Source: Hymenobacter piscis (GTDB lineage: Bacteria > Bacteroidota > Bacteroidia > Cytophagales > Hymenobacteraceae). Taken from it: 64,000 nucleotides of DNA. Under the pieces are notes generated by a model. That model searched no databases, was not told the DNA's origin, and saw nothing but the letters and a program-made list of their open reading frames with translations. The translations under genes and the position numbers were made by a program. Positions within the stretch are counted from its first letter, which is position 1. Every line of letters starts with the position of its first letter. Positions 23,399 to 31,733 of the stretch are shown in pieces. The DNA lies in assembly GCF_018760735.1 (NCBI RefSeq), contig NZ_JAHHZN010000004.1, forward strand, positions 1 through 64,000, written 5' to 3'.

Positions 23399-26300
23399 CT
23401 ATTTTTTCACGATGCGGCGGGTAACACTGGTATCACCGCGGCCAACCGTTACCAGGTAAGTGCCGGCTTTCAGATCGGCCATGTTCAGCTTCCCATCAGC
23501 GGTCAGAGCCTGGGTGCTGATAACACGTCCGGTCAGATCGGTGATGCGAACCTGTAACCCTTCCGTGGAACCGGCAACCTGAATGGTCAGCTGTTCTTCC
23601 ACTGGGTTAGGGTACATCACCAGTTCGCCGTTGCTCAGGAAGTTAACCGTTTCGATGCCACTGTAAGCAAACGTGCCGTCCAGATCAACCTGCTTGAGGC
23701 GGTAGTACGATACGCCGCTGAGGGGGCGACGGTCCACTTCACTGTAAGACGACGCCGAATTGGTTGTTCCCTTACCAGGCGTGGTGAGAATGGTTTCGAA
23801 AGACTTGCCATCCTGGCTGCGCTGCACTTCAAAGTGCTTGTTGTTCAGCTCAGCCGCCGTATTCCAGTTCAGGGCAACCTGACTGCCCTTTACGCGGGCC
23901 GTAAAGGCAACCAACGTAACCGGCAGGGGCGAAGGAGCAATGATGCCGGGAATAATCTGCGGCTCGGGCGGGGTCAGGTAGTTCTCGGTTCCAGTTAACT
24001 GTAAACCAGAGGGGTCAATGTTATTGTATTCAAAAGTGTAGAAATAATACGTAGTACCCGAGACAAGGCCATCTACCTGTACTGTGTTGTTGGAGCCCGA
24101 GTACACGACAAAATAGCCAGGAGCGAACTGCTCAATACCGTAAGTCTGGTTGCCGGTCTGATAAGGCTGACCATCCTGAGGGCGAATATTAGCGGGTAGA
24201 GTAGAGTTCTCGCTGGCCAGAATCAGACGACCCTCACCAAAACCCTGAGCTGCAAAATTAGGCGGCAGGTTGAAGTTGACAATAGCTGTACTGTTGTTGC
24301 GGGTAACAGTGGCCTCGCTACGCCGGGTAGGCTCTACATCAATAGAACTGCCCGTAAGTAGCCCATTGACTGCAAAGTTTTGAGGATTTGGATTGGAGAA
24401 GTCGCTACTCTGGAAGCGTAGGGTTGAATTGGCCGAGCCCAGATAAGTAGGAACATAGCGCACAAAAATGGGCTGATTGACAGTGAATGTAGCGGGATTC
24501 GGAGTTAACGTGATTTCATCACTGAATGTCACATTGTCCAACGACAGCTCAAATTGCGGCGTCAGGCCTGGGTTCAATGGGTTGGGATCCACTCGCTTGC
24601 TGATAGTGATGGGCTGTAACACCCGCTCAGCATTCACCGTCAGTGCCTGGAAGGCAGACGGCGTGTTGAGCACTACTAGGCTAACTGGCTGGAAAGTATT
24701 AGCTAGCTGGATAGAAGGTTCGCTGGTACCGTTGGCCCGAACGCCCTGCTCGGGAGCCGGACTGCTGGTATTAACGATTACAGTAGTAGTGCTTAAAGCA
24801 GAAGGGGGCAGGAAACGTACGTAAATACGCGTAACAAGAACCTCACCGGAACCATTCTGATTCAGCACTAATGAATTGCCTGTAGTCGTGATGCCCGTGA
24901 AAGTGGAGTCAAGTGCTACTTGAAAATACTGGGGGGCAGTTACTGTAATTGGACGTAGTAGATTAGTACCACTAACCGTGTAAAACTGTGCAGCTGAAGG
25001 AACGCCGGGAACCGTAGAGAATTGGGCTAACGTCCGCTGAATATTAAGTGTTGAATTGCCACCCGTGCTATTAGCTGTGATAGTTACCACTTGATTGGTG
25101 GCACCTGTGCTGGAGGCGGTAATGGTACCAGTGAAACTACCGCTCGGTATTGGCCCCCGGAGTTCCACCTCAATCGTGCGGGTGGACACTGTACCGTTAA
25201 CCGGATTGATGGTGATAGGACCAGTGACAGGGGTTCCCCCAGCGGATGTATCACGAAATCTAATGATGTCACTCGAACCCGTTAACACGAGCGGTGCAGT
25301 GAGGTTACCGGCGTTAACCGTGAACGAAAGCGTCTGGGCAGAACCGGTGCTGGTGACGGTACCAAAATCCAAGCTTGAAGGATTCACCGTGATAAACGGA
25401 CCAGCCGGAGCCGGATTAGCCTGGCCCTGCAGAGCTACTGAAGTAGATGCGTTAGTTGCAGAAATTAGGAGCGGAACGCTATAGGAACCAGCCGTCGAAG
25501 GATTAAATCTAACCTGGAAGGTGAAACCCGCCGCTGCTTCTGCTGGCGTCAGGATAATGGACGAGCCATAAGCAGAAGTCGTCGTCTTGCGTACCTGGAA
25601 TCCGGTAGGGGCCGTTACCGTAACATTACCCGCTACATCGGTGCCCGTAACCGTCACGTCAGTCGGAAGAGTAGACTGGCCAGTGAAAACAGTGCCGAAA
25701 TTAATGGACGTGGGGTTAGCCGTCAGCGTACCTTCAGTGCCGTTACCCATCAGGTCAATCTCTACATCTGTAGTGCCAGGGCTCGATACAACCAGCGCGG
25801 CGTTATTGGGGCCGGCAGTTGCAGGCGCAAAGCGTACCTGAATTCGCGTGCTGGGCGTAACGCCATTATTGGAGGGCAGCGAAAGCGTCTGTACAAAGGC
25901 CCCACCGCTAGGGTTACGAACCAAGTAACCGGCCGGAGCAGTCACGGTGAGGTTGCCCGTCAGGCCTTGGCCGCTTACCCGAACAGTCTGTGTAGCGAAA
26001 GTGCCAACAGCTATATCACCGAAATCAAGCTCAGTAGGCAAGCCCGTAATGGTAGGGGTTACGGTGCTGGTCAGTTGCACGTCGTCGAGGCGGAAATCAC
26101 CCGTAGCTGCTCCTATACGCTGAAAGCGCAGAGCCACCAGCGCATTGCCAGGTACGGCTGCCGGTAACGTCAGCGTGGCCGTACCCCAGCCTCCGGTGCT
26201 ACCAGCGGAGTAGGTATAGCCAACATTGGTATAGGTCGAGTAGGTCACGGCACCATTCACTGGGCTTACTGTGCCAATGGCATAACCAATACGGAACCGG

Positions 26301-26719
26301 TTGTTACCGGCGGCAACAGTAGTGCCAGTAAACTGACCGGCCGGGGCGTTGAGCTGGAACGAAAGGCTACCTCCCGAGAAGCCAGCTGTATTGATGGAGC
26401 GAATGAAAAAGTTGGCTGCAGCTGCGCTGTTAGGAAACAGAATATTCGGACCGCCCGACGTGCTGCCAGTACCCACTAGTGACAGCACCGGGGTATCCGT
26501 TCCGCTAGCCAGATAGTCTAATCCTTTCTCGCTGTCATTATCGAATCCGAGCGAGGCCTCATAGGCCGCTACCTGCTGGCCTTCGGTGGCTGTAGTGCCC
26601 ATGCGCTCAGTAAAGACCTGGGCCTTTCCCAAAGACGGCAGTCCCACCAAGAGAGACCAGATGGCCAGCAACTGTAGCCAACTCCGGTGCCGGGCCGGCG
26701 AATTGTAAGTTTTTTTCAT
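23399..26719 (-). CDS. Large T9SS cargo protein with tandem Ig-like repeats
   Basis: 1106 residues from 26719 (MKKTYNSPARH, signal peptide ending near LGKAQV). After an N-terminal jelly-roll-like region there are five tandem Ig-like modules of about 110 residues (roughly 230-790) with the pattern LDFG-T-V-G and VTAPxGFxV. Then come a fibronectin-like region and the ending FTARVKGSQVALNWNTAAE, HFEVQRSQDGKSFE, SYYRLKQVDLDG and a T9SS type A sorting domain with MYPNPVEEQLTI. It is probably a surface adhesin or matrix protein. GC content is visibly lower than the flanks, and a leader of about 390 nt is predicted. Confidence 0.87.
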   Translation of the reverse strand: MKKTYNSPARHRSWLQLLAIWSLLVGLPSLGKAQVFTERMGTTATEGQQVAAYEASLGFDNDSEKGLDYLASGTDTPVLSLVGTGSTSGGPNILFPNSAAAANFFIRSINTAGFSGGSLSFQLNAPAGQFTGTTVAAGNNRFRIGYAIGTVSPVNGAVTYSTYTNVGYTYSAGSTGGWGTATLTLPAAVPGNALVALRFQRIGAATGDFRLDDVQLTSTVTPTITGLPTELDFGDIAVGTFATQTVRVSGQGLTGNLTVTAPAGYLVRNPSGGAFVQTLSLPSNNGVTPSTRIQVRFAPATAGPNNAALVVSSPGTTDVEIDLMGNGTEGTLTANPTSINFGTVFTGQSTLPTDVTVTGTDVAGNVTVTAPTGFQVRKTTTSAYGSSIILTPAEAAAGFTFQVRFNPSTAGSYSVPLLISATNASTSVALQGQANPAPAGPFITVNPSSLDFGTVTSTGSAQTLSFTVNAGNLTAPLVLTGSSDIIRFRDTSAGGTPVTGPITINPVNGTVSTRTIEVELRGPIPSGSFTGTITASSTGATNQVVTITANSTGGNSTLNIQRTLAQFSTVPGVPSAAQFYTVSGTNLLRPITVTAPQYFQVALDSTFTGITTTGNSLVLNQNGSGEVLVTRIYVRFLPPSALSTTTVIVNTSSPAPEQGVRANGTSEPSIQLANTFQPVSLVVLNTPSAFQALTVNAERVLQPITISKRVDPNPLNPGLTPQFELSLDNVTFSDEITLTPNPATFTVNQPIFVRYVPTYLGSANSTLRFQSSDFSNPNPQNFAVNGLLTGSSIDVEPTRRSEATVTRNNSTAIVNFNLPPNFAAQGFGEGRLILASENSTLPANIRPQDGQPYQTGNQTYGIEQFAPGYFVVYSGSNNTVQVDGLVSGTTYYFYTFEYNNIDPSGLQLTGTENYLTPPEPQIIPGIIAPSPLPVTLVAFTARVKGSQVALNWNTAAELNNKHFEVQRSQDGKSFETILTTPGKGTTNSASSYSEVDRRPLSGVSYYRLKQVDLDGTFAYSGIETVNFLSNGELVMYPNPVEEQLTIQVAGSTEGLQVRITDLTGRVISTQALTADGKLNMADLKAGTYLVTVGRGDTSVTRRIVKK

Positions 26720-27217
26720 AATATGAAGAAGTGAGTTGTTCAAAAATGAGCCAGACGTGCATCTTTAAGCCGGAACCTTATAGGTTCCGGAGCACATACG
26801 TATTCAAAGCGGAAGTAGGTACGGGGTTTTTAGAAATATTTTCTGCATATTCGCGAGTATTGCTATATATTGAGAAAGGTGTAAGGCATTGCCAGCACTG
26901 CTGCGACACATTTCATGCCAATGAGAGTATTATGTTATTATTTTGTTGACCTTTTCAGGTATTTCCTCTCCGTATTGAAAGCAGTGGTACCTGGTACGGG
27001 CTACTGGTTACGAGACTGTAGAAGCAGTCAGGATTGAGAGCCCGCCAAAAACACAATGTCTTGTAAAAAAATTCCAGTGATAGGGTAATAATTTACGAGT
27101 CAGCGGTATTGGGTGCAAAGGTAATGCCTGTGACGCACACCTACTGCAATCCAGGTACTTTTCACCGGTATTTTGGTATTTTCAAAAAGGGCTAGTGCGG
27201 GACTATTGCACGCATAA
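26720..27217. other. Gene-free AT-rich leader region
   Basis: About 500 bp with no convincing coding frame; the few short open frames have no gene-like composition. It is clearly richer in A and T than the rest of the window. It contains a minus-strand TACCTTTG at 27116-27123, so most of it may be the 5' untranslated leader of the T9SS surface protein. No tRNA or known riboswitch was recognised. Confidence 0.5.
27116..27149 (-). promoter_or_regulatory. Candidate promoter of the large T9SS gene
   Basis: Minus-strand TTG (27149-27147), 23-bp spacer, TACCTTTG (27123-27116). Predicted transcription start is about 390 nt before the ATG at 26719. Confidence 0.55.
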
Positions 27218-27258
27218 GGCCCCAGATAGTCAATCAGGATGATTGACTATCTGGGGCC
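27218..27258. terminator. Hairpin terminator of the isc operon
   Basis: A perfect 18-bp stem (27218-27235 with 27241-27258), loop AGGAT, 39 bp past the iscA stop codon. The T-run is weak on both strands. Confidence 0.7.
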
Positions 27259-27296
27259 GCGAAATGTCCGGTGGCTACTTGGTGAGCAACGTAAAA

Positions 27297-27623
27297 CTAT
27301 ACGGAGAAACTCTCGCCGCAGCCGCACTCCCGCGAGGCATTGGGGTTGTTGAATTGGAAACCCTTGCCATTGAGGCCGTCCGAAAAGTCGAGCTCGGTAC
27401 CAGCCAGGTAAAGGAAGCTTTTCATATCCACCACCACGCGCACGCCCTTATCTTCAAACTCCTGGTCCATGGGTTTTACTTCATTATCGAAGTCGAGCTT
27501 GTAGCTCAGACCAGAGCAGCCACCGCCGGCCACCGAGGCACGCAGGCGGTAGGTTTCGTCCAGCTCGGCATCGTGCATGAGCTTTTCAACTTTCTCCTTG
27601 GCTTTGTCAGAAACAGTAATCAT
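27297..27623 (-). CDS. iscA: HesB/IscA-type iron-sulfur cluster carrier
   Basis: 108 residues with the three conserved cysteines of A-type carriers: one in GGGCSGLSYK and two in ECGCGESFSV at the C-terminus. It should accept Fe-S clusters from the IscU scaffold and pass them to target enzymes. It is the last gene of the iscS-iscU-unknown-iscA set on the minus strand. A TATCTTTG element about 70 bp upstream may give it a promoter of its own. SufA or ErpA are alternative names. Confidence 0.92.
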   Translation of the reverse strand: MITVSDKAKEKVEKLMHDAELDETYRLRASVAGGGCSGLSYKLDFDNEVKPMDQEFEDKGVRVVVDMKSFLYLAGTELDFSDGLNGKGFQFNNPNASRECGCGESFSV

Positions 27624-27691
27624 GGGGCAAAAGACTTAACGGAGCGCGGACCGGCGACGGCCGACTGCAGGGTAGTTCGGAAGCAGAACAC

Positions 27692-27699
27692 CAAAGATA
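27692..27699 (-). promoter_or_regulatory. -7 element TATCTTTG upstream of iscA
   Basis: A minus-strand match to TAnnTTTG lies 69 bp before the iscA ATG and just past the start of the spacer after the 136-residue gene (stop at 27721). Confidence 0.5.
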
Positions 27700-27720
27700 T
27701 GGTGCTTGTTCAGAAACATT

Positions 27721-28131
27721 CTAAGAACTGGGATTCAGCACCACACTGAATACAGTAATCGTATTCAGGTCGCGGCTGTAGTAGAGTTTGTCAAGGGCTT
27801 CGTAGACGTTGTGGGCCCGAAAATAGGACGTCTGCAATTCCCGGTCGCCGCGGGCGCGCCACTGAATGGTATAAGAGCTTTCCTCGTCGCGGTAGCGCTG
27901 CACGTAAGCCAGCATTTTGCGCAGGGCGTCCAGCTTGTCGTGTCCGCTTTCGTAACGAAACAGGAAGCTCTGGTGGTGGCGCGGGTTCACCGTAATCAGA
28001 TCCAGCCGGGTGAGGCCGTCGAGTTGGCGGAACTCAAACACCAGATTACCCGCGCCCAGCCCCAGATAGTCCTCAATCTGCCGCTGAATCCGGGCACTTT
28101 CAACGTGTACGTCGGTGGGGGAGAGGTCCAT
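27721..28131 (-). CDS. Unknown protein encoded in the isc operon
   Basis: 136 residues starting MDLSPTDVHVESARIQRQIED (start 28131; the open frame upstream to 28176 reads through a spacer). No cysteines, signal peptide or membrane segment. Composition suggests a compact alpha/beta protein with many aromatic and charged residues: DLITVNPRHHQSFLFRYESGHDKL, SYTIQWRARGDRELQTSYFRAHNVYEALDKLYY. It lies between iscU and iscA on the same strand. I do not recognise the family. A role in cluster assembly is inferred only from position. Confidence 0.75.
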   Translation of the reverse strand: MDLSPTDVHVESARIQRQIEDYLGLGAGNLVFEFRQLDGLTRLDLITVNPRHHQSFLFRYESGHDKLDALRKMLAYVQRYRDEESSYTIQWRARGDRELQTSYFRAHNVYEALDKLYYSRDLNTITVFSVVLNPSS

Positions 28132-28184
28132 GAGTTGAGGAACTAGGAGGAAGAAATTGGGAGAATAGTACAGCAAAAGAGCCA

Positions 28185-28255
28185 GGAGCCAGAATCATGG
28201 GCTCCATACCGGAACGCTTGATTCTAACTCCTGGCTCCTGGCTGCTAACTACCGC
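28185..28255. repeat. Heptad-type inverted repeat after iscU
   Basis: Left AGCCAGGAGCCAGAATCA and right TGATTCTAACTCC followed by TGGCTCCTGGCT form an imperfect hairpin built on CTCCTGG/AGCCAGG heptads. It begins about ten bases after the iscU stop codon. Confidence 0.7.
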
Positions 28256-28672
28256 TTAGTGGTGCGACTTAGCCGTTTCCAGTTCGGGCAGGCCGTTTTT
28301 CACGCGGTAATCGTTGATGGCCGACTTGATAGCATCCTCGGCCAGTACCGAGCAGTGAATTTTCACGGGCGGCAAAGCCAGCTCTTCCACTATTTCCATG
28401 TTATCGATGGCCAAGGCCTCGTCCACGGTTTTCCCTTTCAGCCACTCGGTCGCCAAAGACGACGAGGCAATGGCCGAGCCGCAGCCGAAGGTTTTGAATT
28501 TGGCGTCGGTGATGGTGTTGGTGGCTTCATCCACCTCGATTTGCAGACGCATAACGTCGCCGCACTCGGGGGCGCCCACCAGACCGGTGCCTACGCTTTT
28601 CTTGCTCTTGTCCAGCGTGCCCACGTTGCGGGGGTTGCTGTAATGGTCGATTACTTTATCGGAGTAAGCCAT
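28256..28672 (-). CDS. iscU: Iron-sulfur cluster scaffold IscU
   Basis: 138 residues starting MAYSDKVIDHYSNPRNVGTLD. The three cluster-ligand cysteines are in GAPECGDVM, FKTFGCGSAIASSS and KIHCSVLAEDAI, with the Asp of ECGD that tunes cluster release. The LPPVKIHC motif recognised by the HscA chaperone is present. IscU builds 2Fe-2S clusters with sulfur from IscS. The gene follows iscS after a 109-bp repeat-containing spacer. Confidence 0.96.
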   Translation of the reverse strand: MAYSDKVIDHYSNPRNVGTLDKSKKSVGTGLVGAPECGDVMRLQIEVDEATNTITDAKFKTFGCGSAIASSSLATEWLKGKTVDEALAIDNMEIVEELALPPVKIHCSVLAEDAIKSAINDYRVKNGLPELETAKSHH

Positions 28673-28781
28673 GGCTTGTTTGAATGAAGATCTTAGATGT
28701 GAGAAGTTAGAACGTAGAGGACACGAGAGTCAAGATTGATTCGAACTGATTTCTAGGCTCCCGAATCTAAGTTCTACAGAA

Positions 28782-29996
28782 TTAGTGTTCGGCCCACTCA
28801 ATTTTGTCGAGGTCGATACCTTCCTTGAACATCTCCCACAGGGGCGACATTTCGCGGAGCTTCGTTACGGCCTCTTTCACGTGGCCGATGGCGTAGTCAA
28901 TCTGCTCATCAGTGGTGAAGCGGCTCAGGCCGAAGCGCAGGGAGCTGTGGGCCAGGTCGTCGCTCAGGCCCAGGGCCTTCAATACGTAAGAAGGCTCCAG
29001 GGAAGCCGAGGTGCAGGCCGAGCCCGACGATACGGCCAGGTCTTTGACGCCCATCATCAGGCCTTCGCCTTCCACGTATTTAAAGGAGATGTTGGCCACG
29101 TGAGGCAGGCGGTGTTCCACCGAGCCGTTCACGTAACTTTCCTCCAGGCCCAGTAGCTCTTTTTCCAGCCGGTCGCGCAGGGTGCTCAGGCGCGCGGCGT
29201 CGGCGGCCATCTCCTGTTTGGCCAGCTCACAGGCCTTGCCCAGTCCCACAATGCCGGGCACGTTGAGCGTACCCGAGCGCATGCCCCGCTCGTGGCCGCC
29301 GCCGTCCATCTGGGCGGTTACTTTCACCCGGGGGTTCTTGCGGCGCACGTACAGGGCACCGATGCCTTTGGGGCCGTACATCTTGTGCGCCGTGAAAGCC
29401 ATCAGGTCGATGCCGTCGGCCAGTACGTCTACCGGAATCTTACCCACGGCCTGGGTACCGTCGGTCATAAACAGAGCCCCGTGCTGGTGGGCAATGGCGG
29501 CAATTTCACGAATGGGCTGGATGGTGCCGGTTTCGTTATTGCCGTACATGATGGCCACCAGGATGGTTTCCGGGGTCATGGCCGCCTTCAGTTCCTCCAG
29601 GCTGATGAGGCCTTCGGAATTAACGGGCAGGTAGGTCACCTTGCCGCCCATCTTCTCGATGTGCTTGCAGGTGTCGAGCACGGCTTTGTGCTCAGTGGTA
29701 GTGGTGATGATGTGGTTGCCCTTCTGGGCGTACATCTCAAACACGCCTTTGATAGCCAGGTTATCCGACTCCGTGGCGCCCGAGGTGAAGATAATCTCCT
29801 TGGGGTCGCAGTTGATGAGACCGGCAATCTGCTCGCGGGCGTAATCCACGGCTTCCTCAGCGGCCCAGCCGAAGGGATGGTTGCGGGAAGCCGCGTTGCC
29901 GAATACCTCGGTCAGGTACGGCATCATAGCCTCCAGAACCCGCGGGTCGAGGGGCGTGGTGGCGTTGTTATCGAGGTAAATAGGTAGCTTGAGCAT
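28782..29996 (-). CDS. iscS: Cysteine desulfurase IscS
   Basis: 404 residues starting [20 protein letters not shown]. The PLP lysine is in [18 protein letters not shown] and the cofactor His/Asp region in [11 protein letters not shown] and [11 protein letters not shown]. The mobile active-site loop [21 protein letters not shown] carries the persulfide cysteine and is long, as in IscS/NifS class I. It removes sulfur from cysteine for Fe-S clusters and tRNA thiolation. First gene of the operon; no iscR is adjacent. GTCATTCAG-type repeats are absent here. Confidence 0.96.
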   Translation of the reverse strand: MLKLPIYLDNNATTPLDPRVLEAMMPYLTEVFGNAASRNHPFGWAAEEAVDYAREQIAGLINCDPKEIIFTSGATESDNLAIKGVFEMYAQKGNHIITTTTEHKAVLDTCKHIEKMGGKVTYLPVNSEGLISLEELKAAMTPETILVAIMYGNNETGTIQPIREIAAIAHQHGALFMTDGTQAVGKIPVDVLADGIDLMAFTAHKMYGPKGIGALYVRRKNPRVKVTAQMDGGGHERGMRSGTLNVPGIVGLGKACELAKQEMAADAARLSTLRDRLEKELLGLEESYVNGSVEHRLPHVANISFKYVEGEGLMMGVKDLAVSSGSACTSASLEPSYVLKALGLSDDLAHSSLRFGLSRFTTDEQIDYAIGHVKEAVTKLREMSPLWEMFKEGIDLDKIEWAEH

Positions 29997-30076
29997 GGCT
30001 CGGAGTTCTGGTTTTGCAGCGGAGAATCATTCGCAGGTAGAACACGCAAACCGGCAAACAGGTTTACGATTCTTCC

Positions 30077-30097
30077 CACCTTTGTGGTGCAAAAGTA
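30077..30097. promoter_or_regulatory. Divergent -7 elements between iscS and the epimerase gene
   Basis: CACCTTTG on the plus strand (30077-30084) and TACTTTTG on the minus strand (30097-30090) lie back to back in the only spacer between the divergent genes. Both fit TAnnTTTG or differ by one base. Confidence 0.45.
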
Positions 30098-30156
30098 GAA
30101 CAAATCCAAAGAAGCTGCGCTATGCCCTGGCTGGCGCCTTTCCCCTTGCTACCCCC

Positions 30157-30582
30157 ATGTTTACCAACCTCGAACACCTCGGCCTGGCCGTGCACGACCT
30201 GGAAGCCGCCACCGCCCTCTACACCACCCTGCTGGGAAATACGCCCTACAAGCGCGAGCACGTGGCTTCGGAGGCCGTGGACACGGTTTTCTTCCAGGTC
30301 GGCGGCTCCAAGATTGAACTGCTGGCCGGTACCTCGCCCGACAGCGCCATCACGAAATACCTGGCCAAAAAACCGGAAGGCATTCATCACGTGGCCTTTG
30401 AAGTAGCCGACATCCGGGCCGAAATGGCCCGGCTGCGGGCTGCGGGCTTCGTGCTGCTGAACGAGGAACCCAAGCAGGGCGCCGACAACAAGCTCGTGTG
30501 CTTTGTGCACCCCAAATCGGCCACCGGCGTGCTGGTGGAGCTGTGCCAGTCAGTGCCGGCGGCGGCAAATTCAGCAGGGTAG
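30157..30582 (+). CDS. mce: Methylmalonyl-CoA epimerase
   Basis: 141 residues starting MFTNLEHLGLAVHDLEAATALY, a single glyoxalase/vicinal-oxygen-chelate fold. Metal ligands fit the His of EHLGLAV, the His of IHHVAFEV and the Glu of VLVELCQ. The enzyme interconverts (2R)- and (2S)-methylmalonyl-CoA in propionate metabolism. The FFQVGGSKIELLAGTSPDSAITKYL segment is typical. The frame is open upstream to 29989, but that overlaps the promoter region. It probably shares a transcript with the Sua5 gene 76 bp downstream. Confidence 0.93.
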   Translation: MFTNLEHLGLAVHDLEAATALYTTLLGNTPYKREHVASEAVDTVFFQVGGSKIELLAGTSPDSAITKYLAKKPEGIHHVAFEVADIRAEMARLRAAGFVLLNEEPKQGADNKLVCFVHPKSATGVLVELCQSVPAAANSAG

Positions 30583-30658
30583 AAGCCGGTTTCGATTCTT
30601 ACTGCTCTTCCATCGCCCTTCCCTTCCATCGCCCCGAACATATTCTATATTGCTGCTG

Positions 30659-31240
30659 ATGAATTCTAAATTTCTGCGTTCCGAGGCCGATGCGGCGGTG
30701 GATGCGCTGCTGCTCCAGCAAGTCATTCTCTACCCCACCGATACGGTCTGGGGCCTGGGCTGCGACGCGGAATCGCCGCGGGCGGTAGAAGAGCTCTACC
30801 GCCTGAAGAATCGTCCCGCCGAGAAATCCTGCCTTGTGCTCGTCGCCGATACGGCCATGTTTGCCCGCTACGCCGCCGTGGTGCCGCCCCATCTGGCTGC
30901 GCTGCTGGCAGCCCAGGAGCAGCCCACCACTTACGTAGTGCCCGGCAGCCGCCATCTGGCCCCCAACCTGCTGGCTCCCGATGGCACCATCGGCCTGCGG
31001 ATTGTGCTGCACGACGAGTTCTGCCGGCTGGTGCTGCGCCGCCTGGGCCACGGGCTGGTATCCACTTCGGCCAACCTGAGCGGGGAGCCCACCCCGGCCT
31101 TGTACGCCGACGTGGCCCCGGCCATCATCCGCCAGGTAGATTACGTGGTAAACTGGCGGCAGGACGACGCTACCCGGGCCGCGCCTTCGCGGGTGGTGCG
31201 GGTGCTGGCCGACGGGACGCTGGAGGTGCTGCGGAGCTGA
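30659..31240 (+). CDS. L-threonylcarbamoyladenylate synthase (Sua5/YciO/YrdC family)
   Basis: 193 residues starting MNSKFLRSEADAAVDALL. Family signatures are VILYPTDTVWGLGCDA, RLKNRPAEKSCLVLVAD, the TIGLRIVLHDEFC strand and LVSTSANLSGEPTP. The enzyme makes threonylcarbamoyl-AMP for t6A37 on ANN-decoding tRNAs. It is the short, YrdC-like form without the Sua5 C-terminal domain. The YciO subgroup is the main alternative. Confidence 0.92.
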   Translation: MNSKFLRSEADAAVDALLLQQVILYPTDTVWGLGCDAESPRAVEELYRLKNRPAEKSCLVLVADTAMFARYAAVVPPHLAALLAAQEQPTTYVVPGSRHLAPNLLAPDGTIGLRIVLHDEFCRLVLRRLGHGLVSTSANLSGEPTPALYADVAPAIIRQVDYVVNWRQDDATRAAPSRVVRVLADGTLEVLRS

Positions 31241-31366
31241 TTTTCGGGGTGAAGCGGGCCGGCATAAGACCGGCAGTCAAGCTCGGCAATAAGCTATTAA
31301 TGAGCCGTTTTGCCGGCAGTTGCGTATAAGACCGGCATACATCCACCAATGCGTTTAGCTTACCTT

Positions 31367-31636
31367 ATGAAATCTTCCCTGAAATCCTTCCTCGTGCTGG
31401 CCGCTTTCGCTCCGTTTGCCCTGGCTTCCTGCTCCGAGAAAACCCAGGAAAATGCCGAAGCCACGGCCGAAAGCGCCGCCAATGATGCGGCCAACGCTAC
31501 CGATGCGGCCGGCAATGCCATCGAGAATACGGCCGACAACGCCGCCGCCGAAATGGCCCCCGAGCCCGGCGATACGGCCGTGGTGCAGAACCGCCCGACC
31601 GATGGCGTGGTGGAAGAAATGCCCGCCCAGCAGTAG
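31367..31636 (+). CDS. Small Ala/Asn/Glu-rich lipoprotein
   Basis: 89 residues starting MKSSLKSFLVLAAFAPFALASCSEK. The signal ends in a lipobox LASC, so the mature protein should be lipidated at Cys22. The mature part is low-complexity and helical, with ATAESAANDAANATDAAGNA-like 11-residue-type repeats recalling LEA or coiled-coil proteins. A Met six codons upstream (31349) is an alternative start. Function unknown. A strong terminator follows. Confidence 0.8.
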   Translation: MKSSLKSFLVLAAFAPFALASCSEKTQENAEATAESAANDAANATDAAGNAIENTADNAAAEMAPEPGDTAVVQNRPTDGVVEEMPAQQ

Positions 31637-31664
31637 ACTGCTTCCTGGCCGAACGGCTTACCAG

Positions 31665-31697
31665 GCTCCCCCGGACGCGCTCCGGGGGAGCTTTTTT
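31665..31697 (+). terminator. Terminator of the lipoprotein gene
   Basis: A perfect 11-bp stem (31665-31675 with 31681-31691), loop CGCGC, followed by six T residues. Confidence 0.92.
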
Positions 31698-31721
31698 GCG
31701 GGGCTGTATTCCGGCCCGTGC

Positions 31722-31729
31722 TACCTTTG
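31722..31729 (+). promoter_or_regulatory. -7 element TACCTTTG of the tRNA nucleotidyltransferase gene
   Basis: TACCTTTG ends 4 bp before the ATG at 31734, with a TTG 23 bp upstream (31696-31698). Transcription should begin at or next to the ATG, so the mRNA is probably leaderless. This also fixes the start, since the open frame extends back to 31416 through the lipoprotein gene. Confidence 0.65.
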
Positions 31730-31733
31730 CGGC

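Noticed and set aside
26731..26949. A small gene of 72 codons upstream of the large T9SS gene
   Set aside because: It lies in the AT-rich leader, has cysteine- and aromatic-rich random-looking sequence and no promoter of its own.
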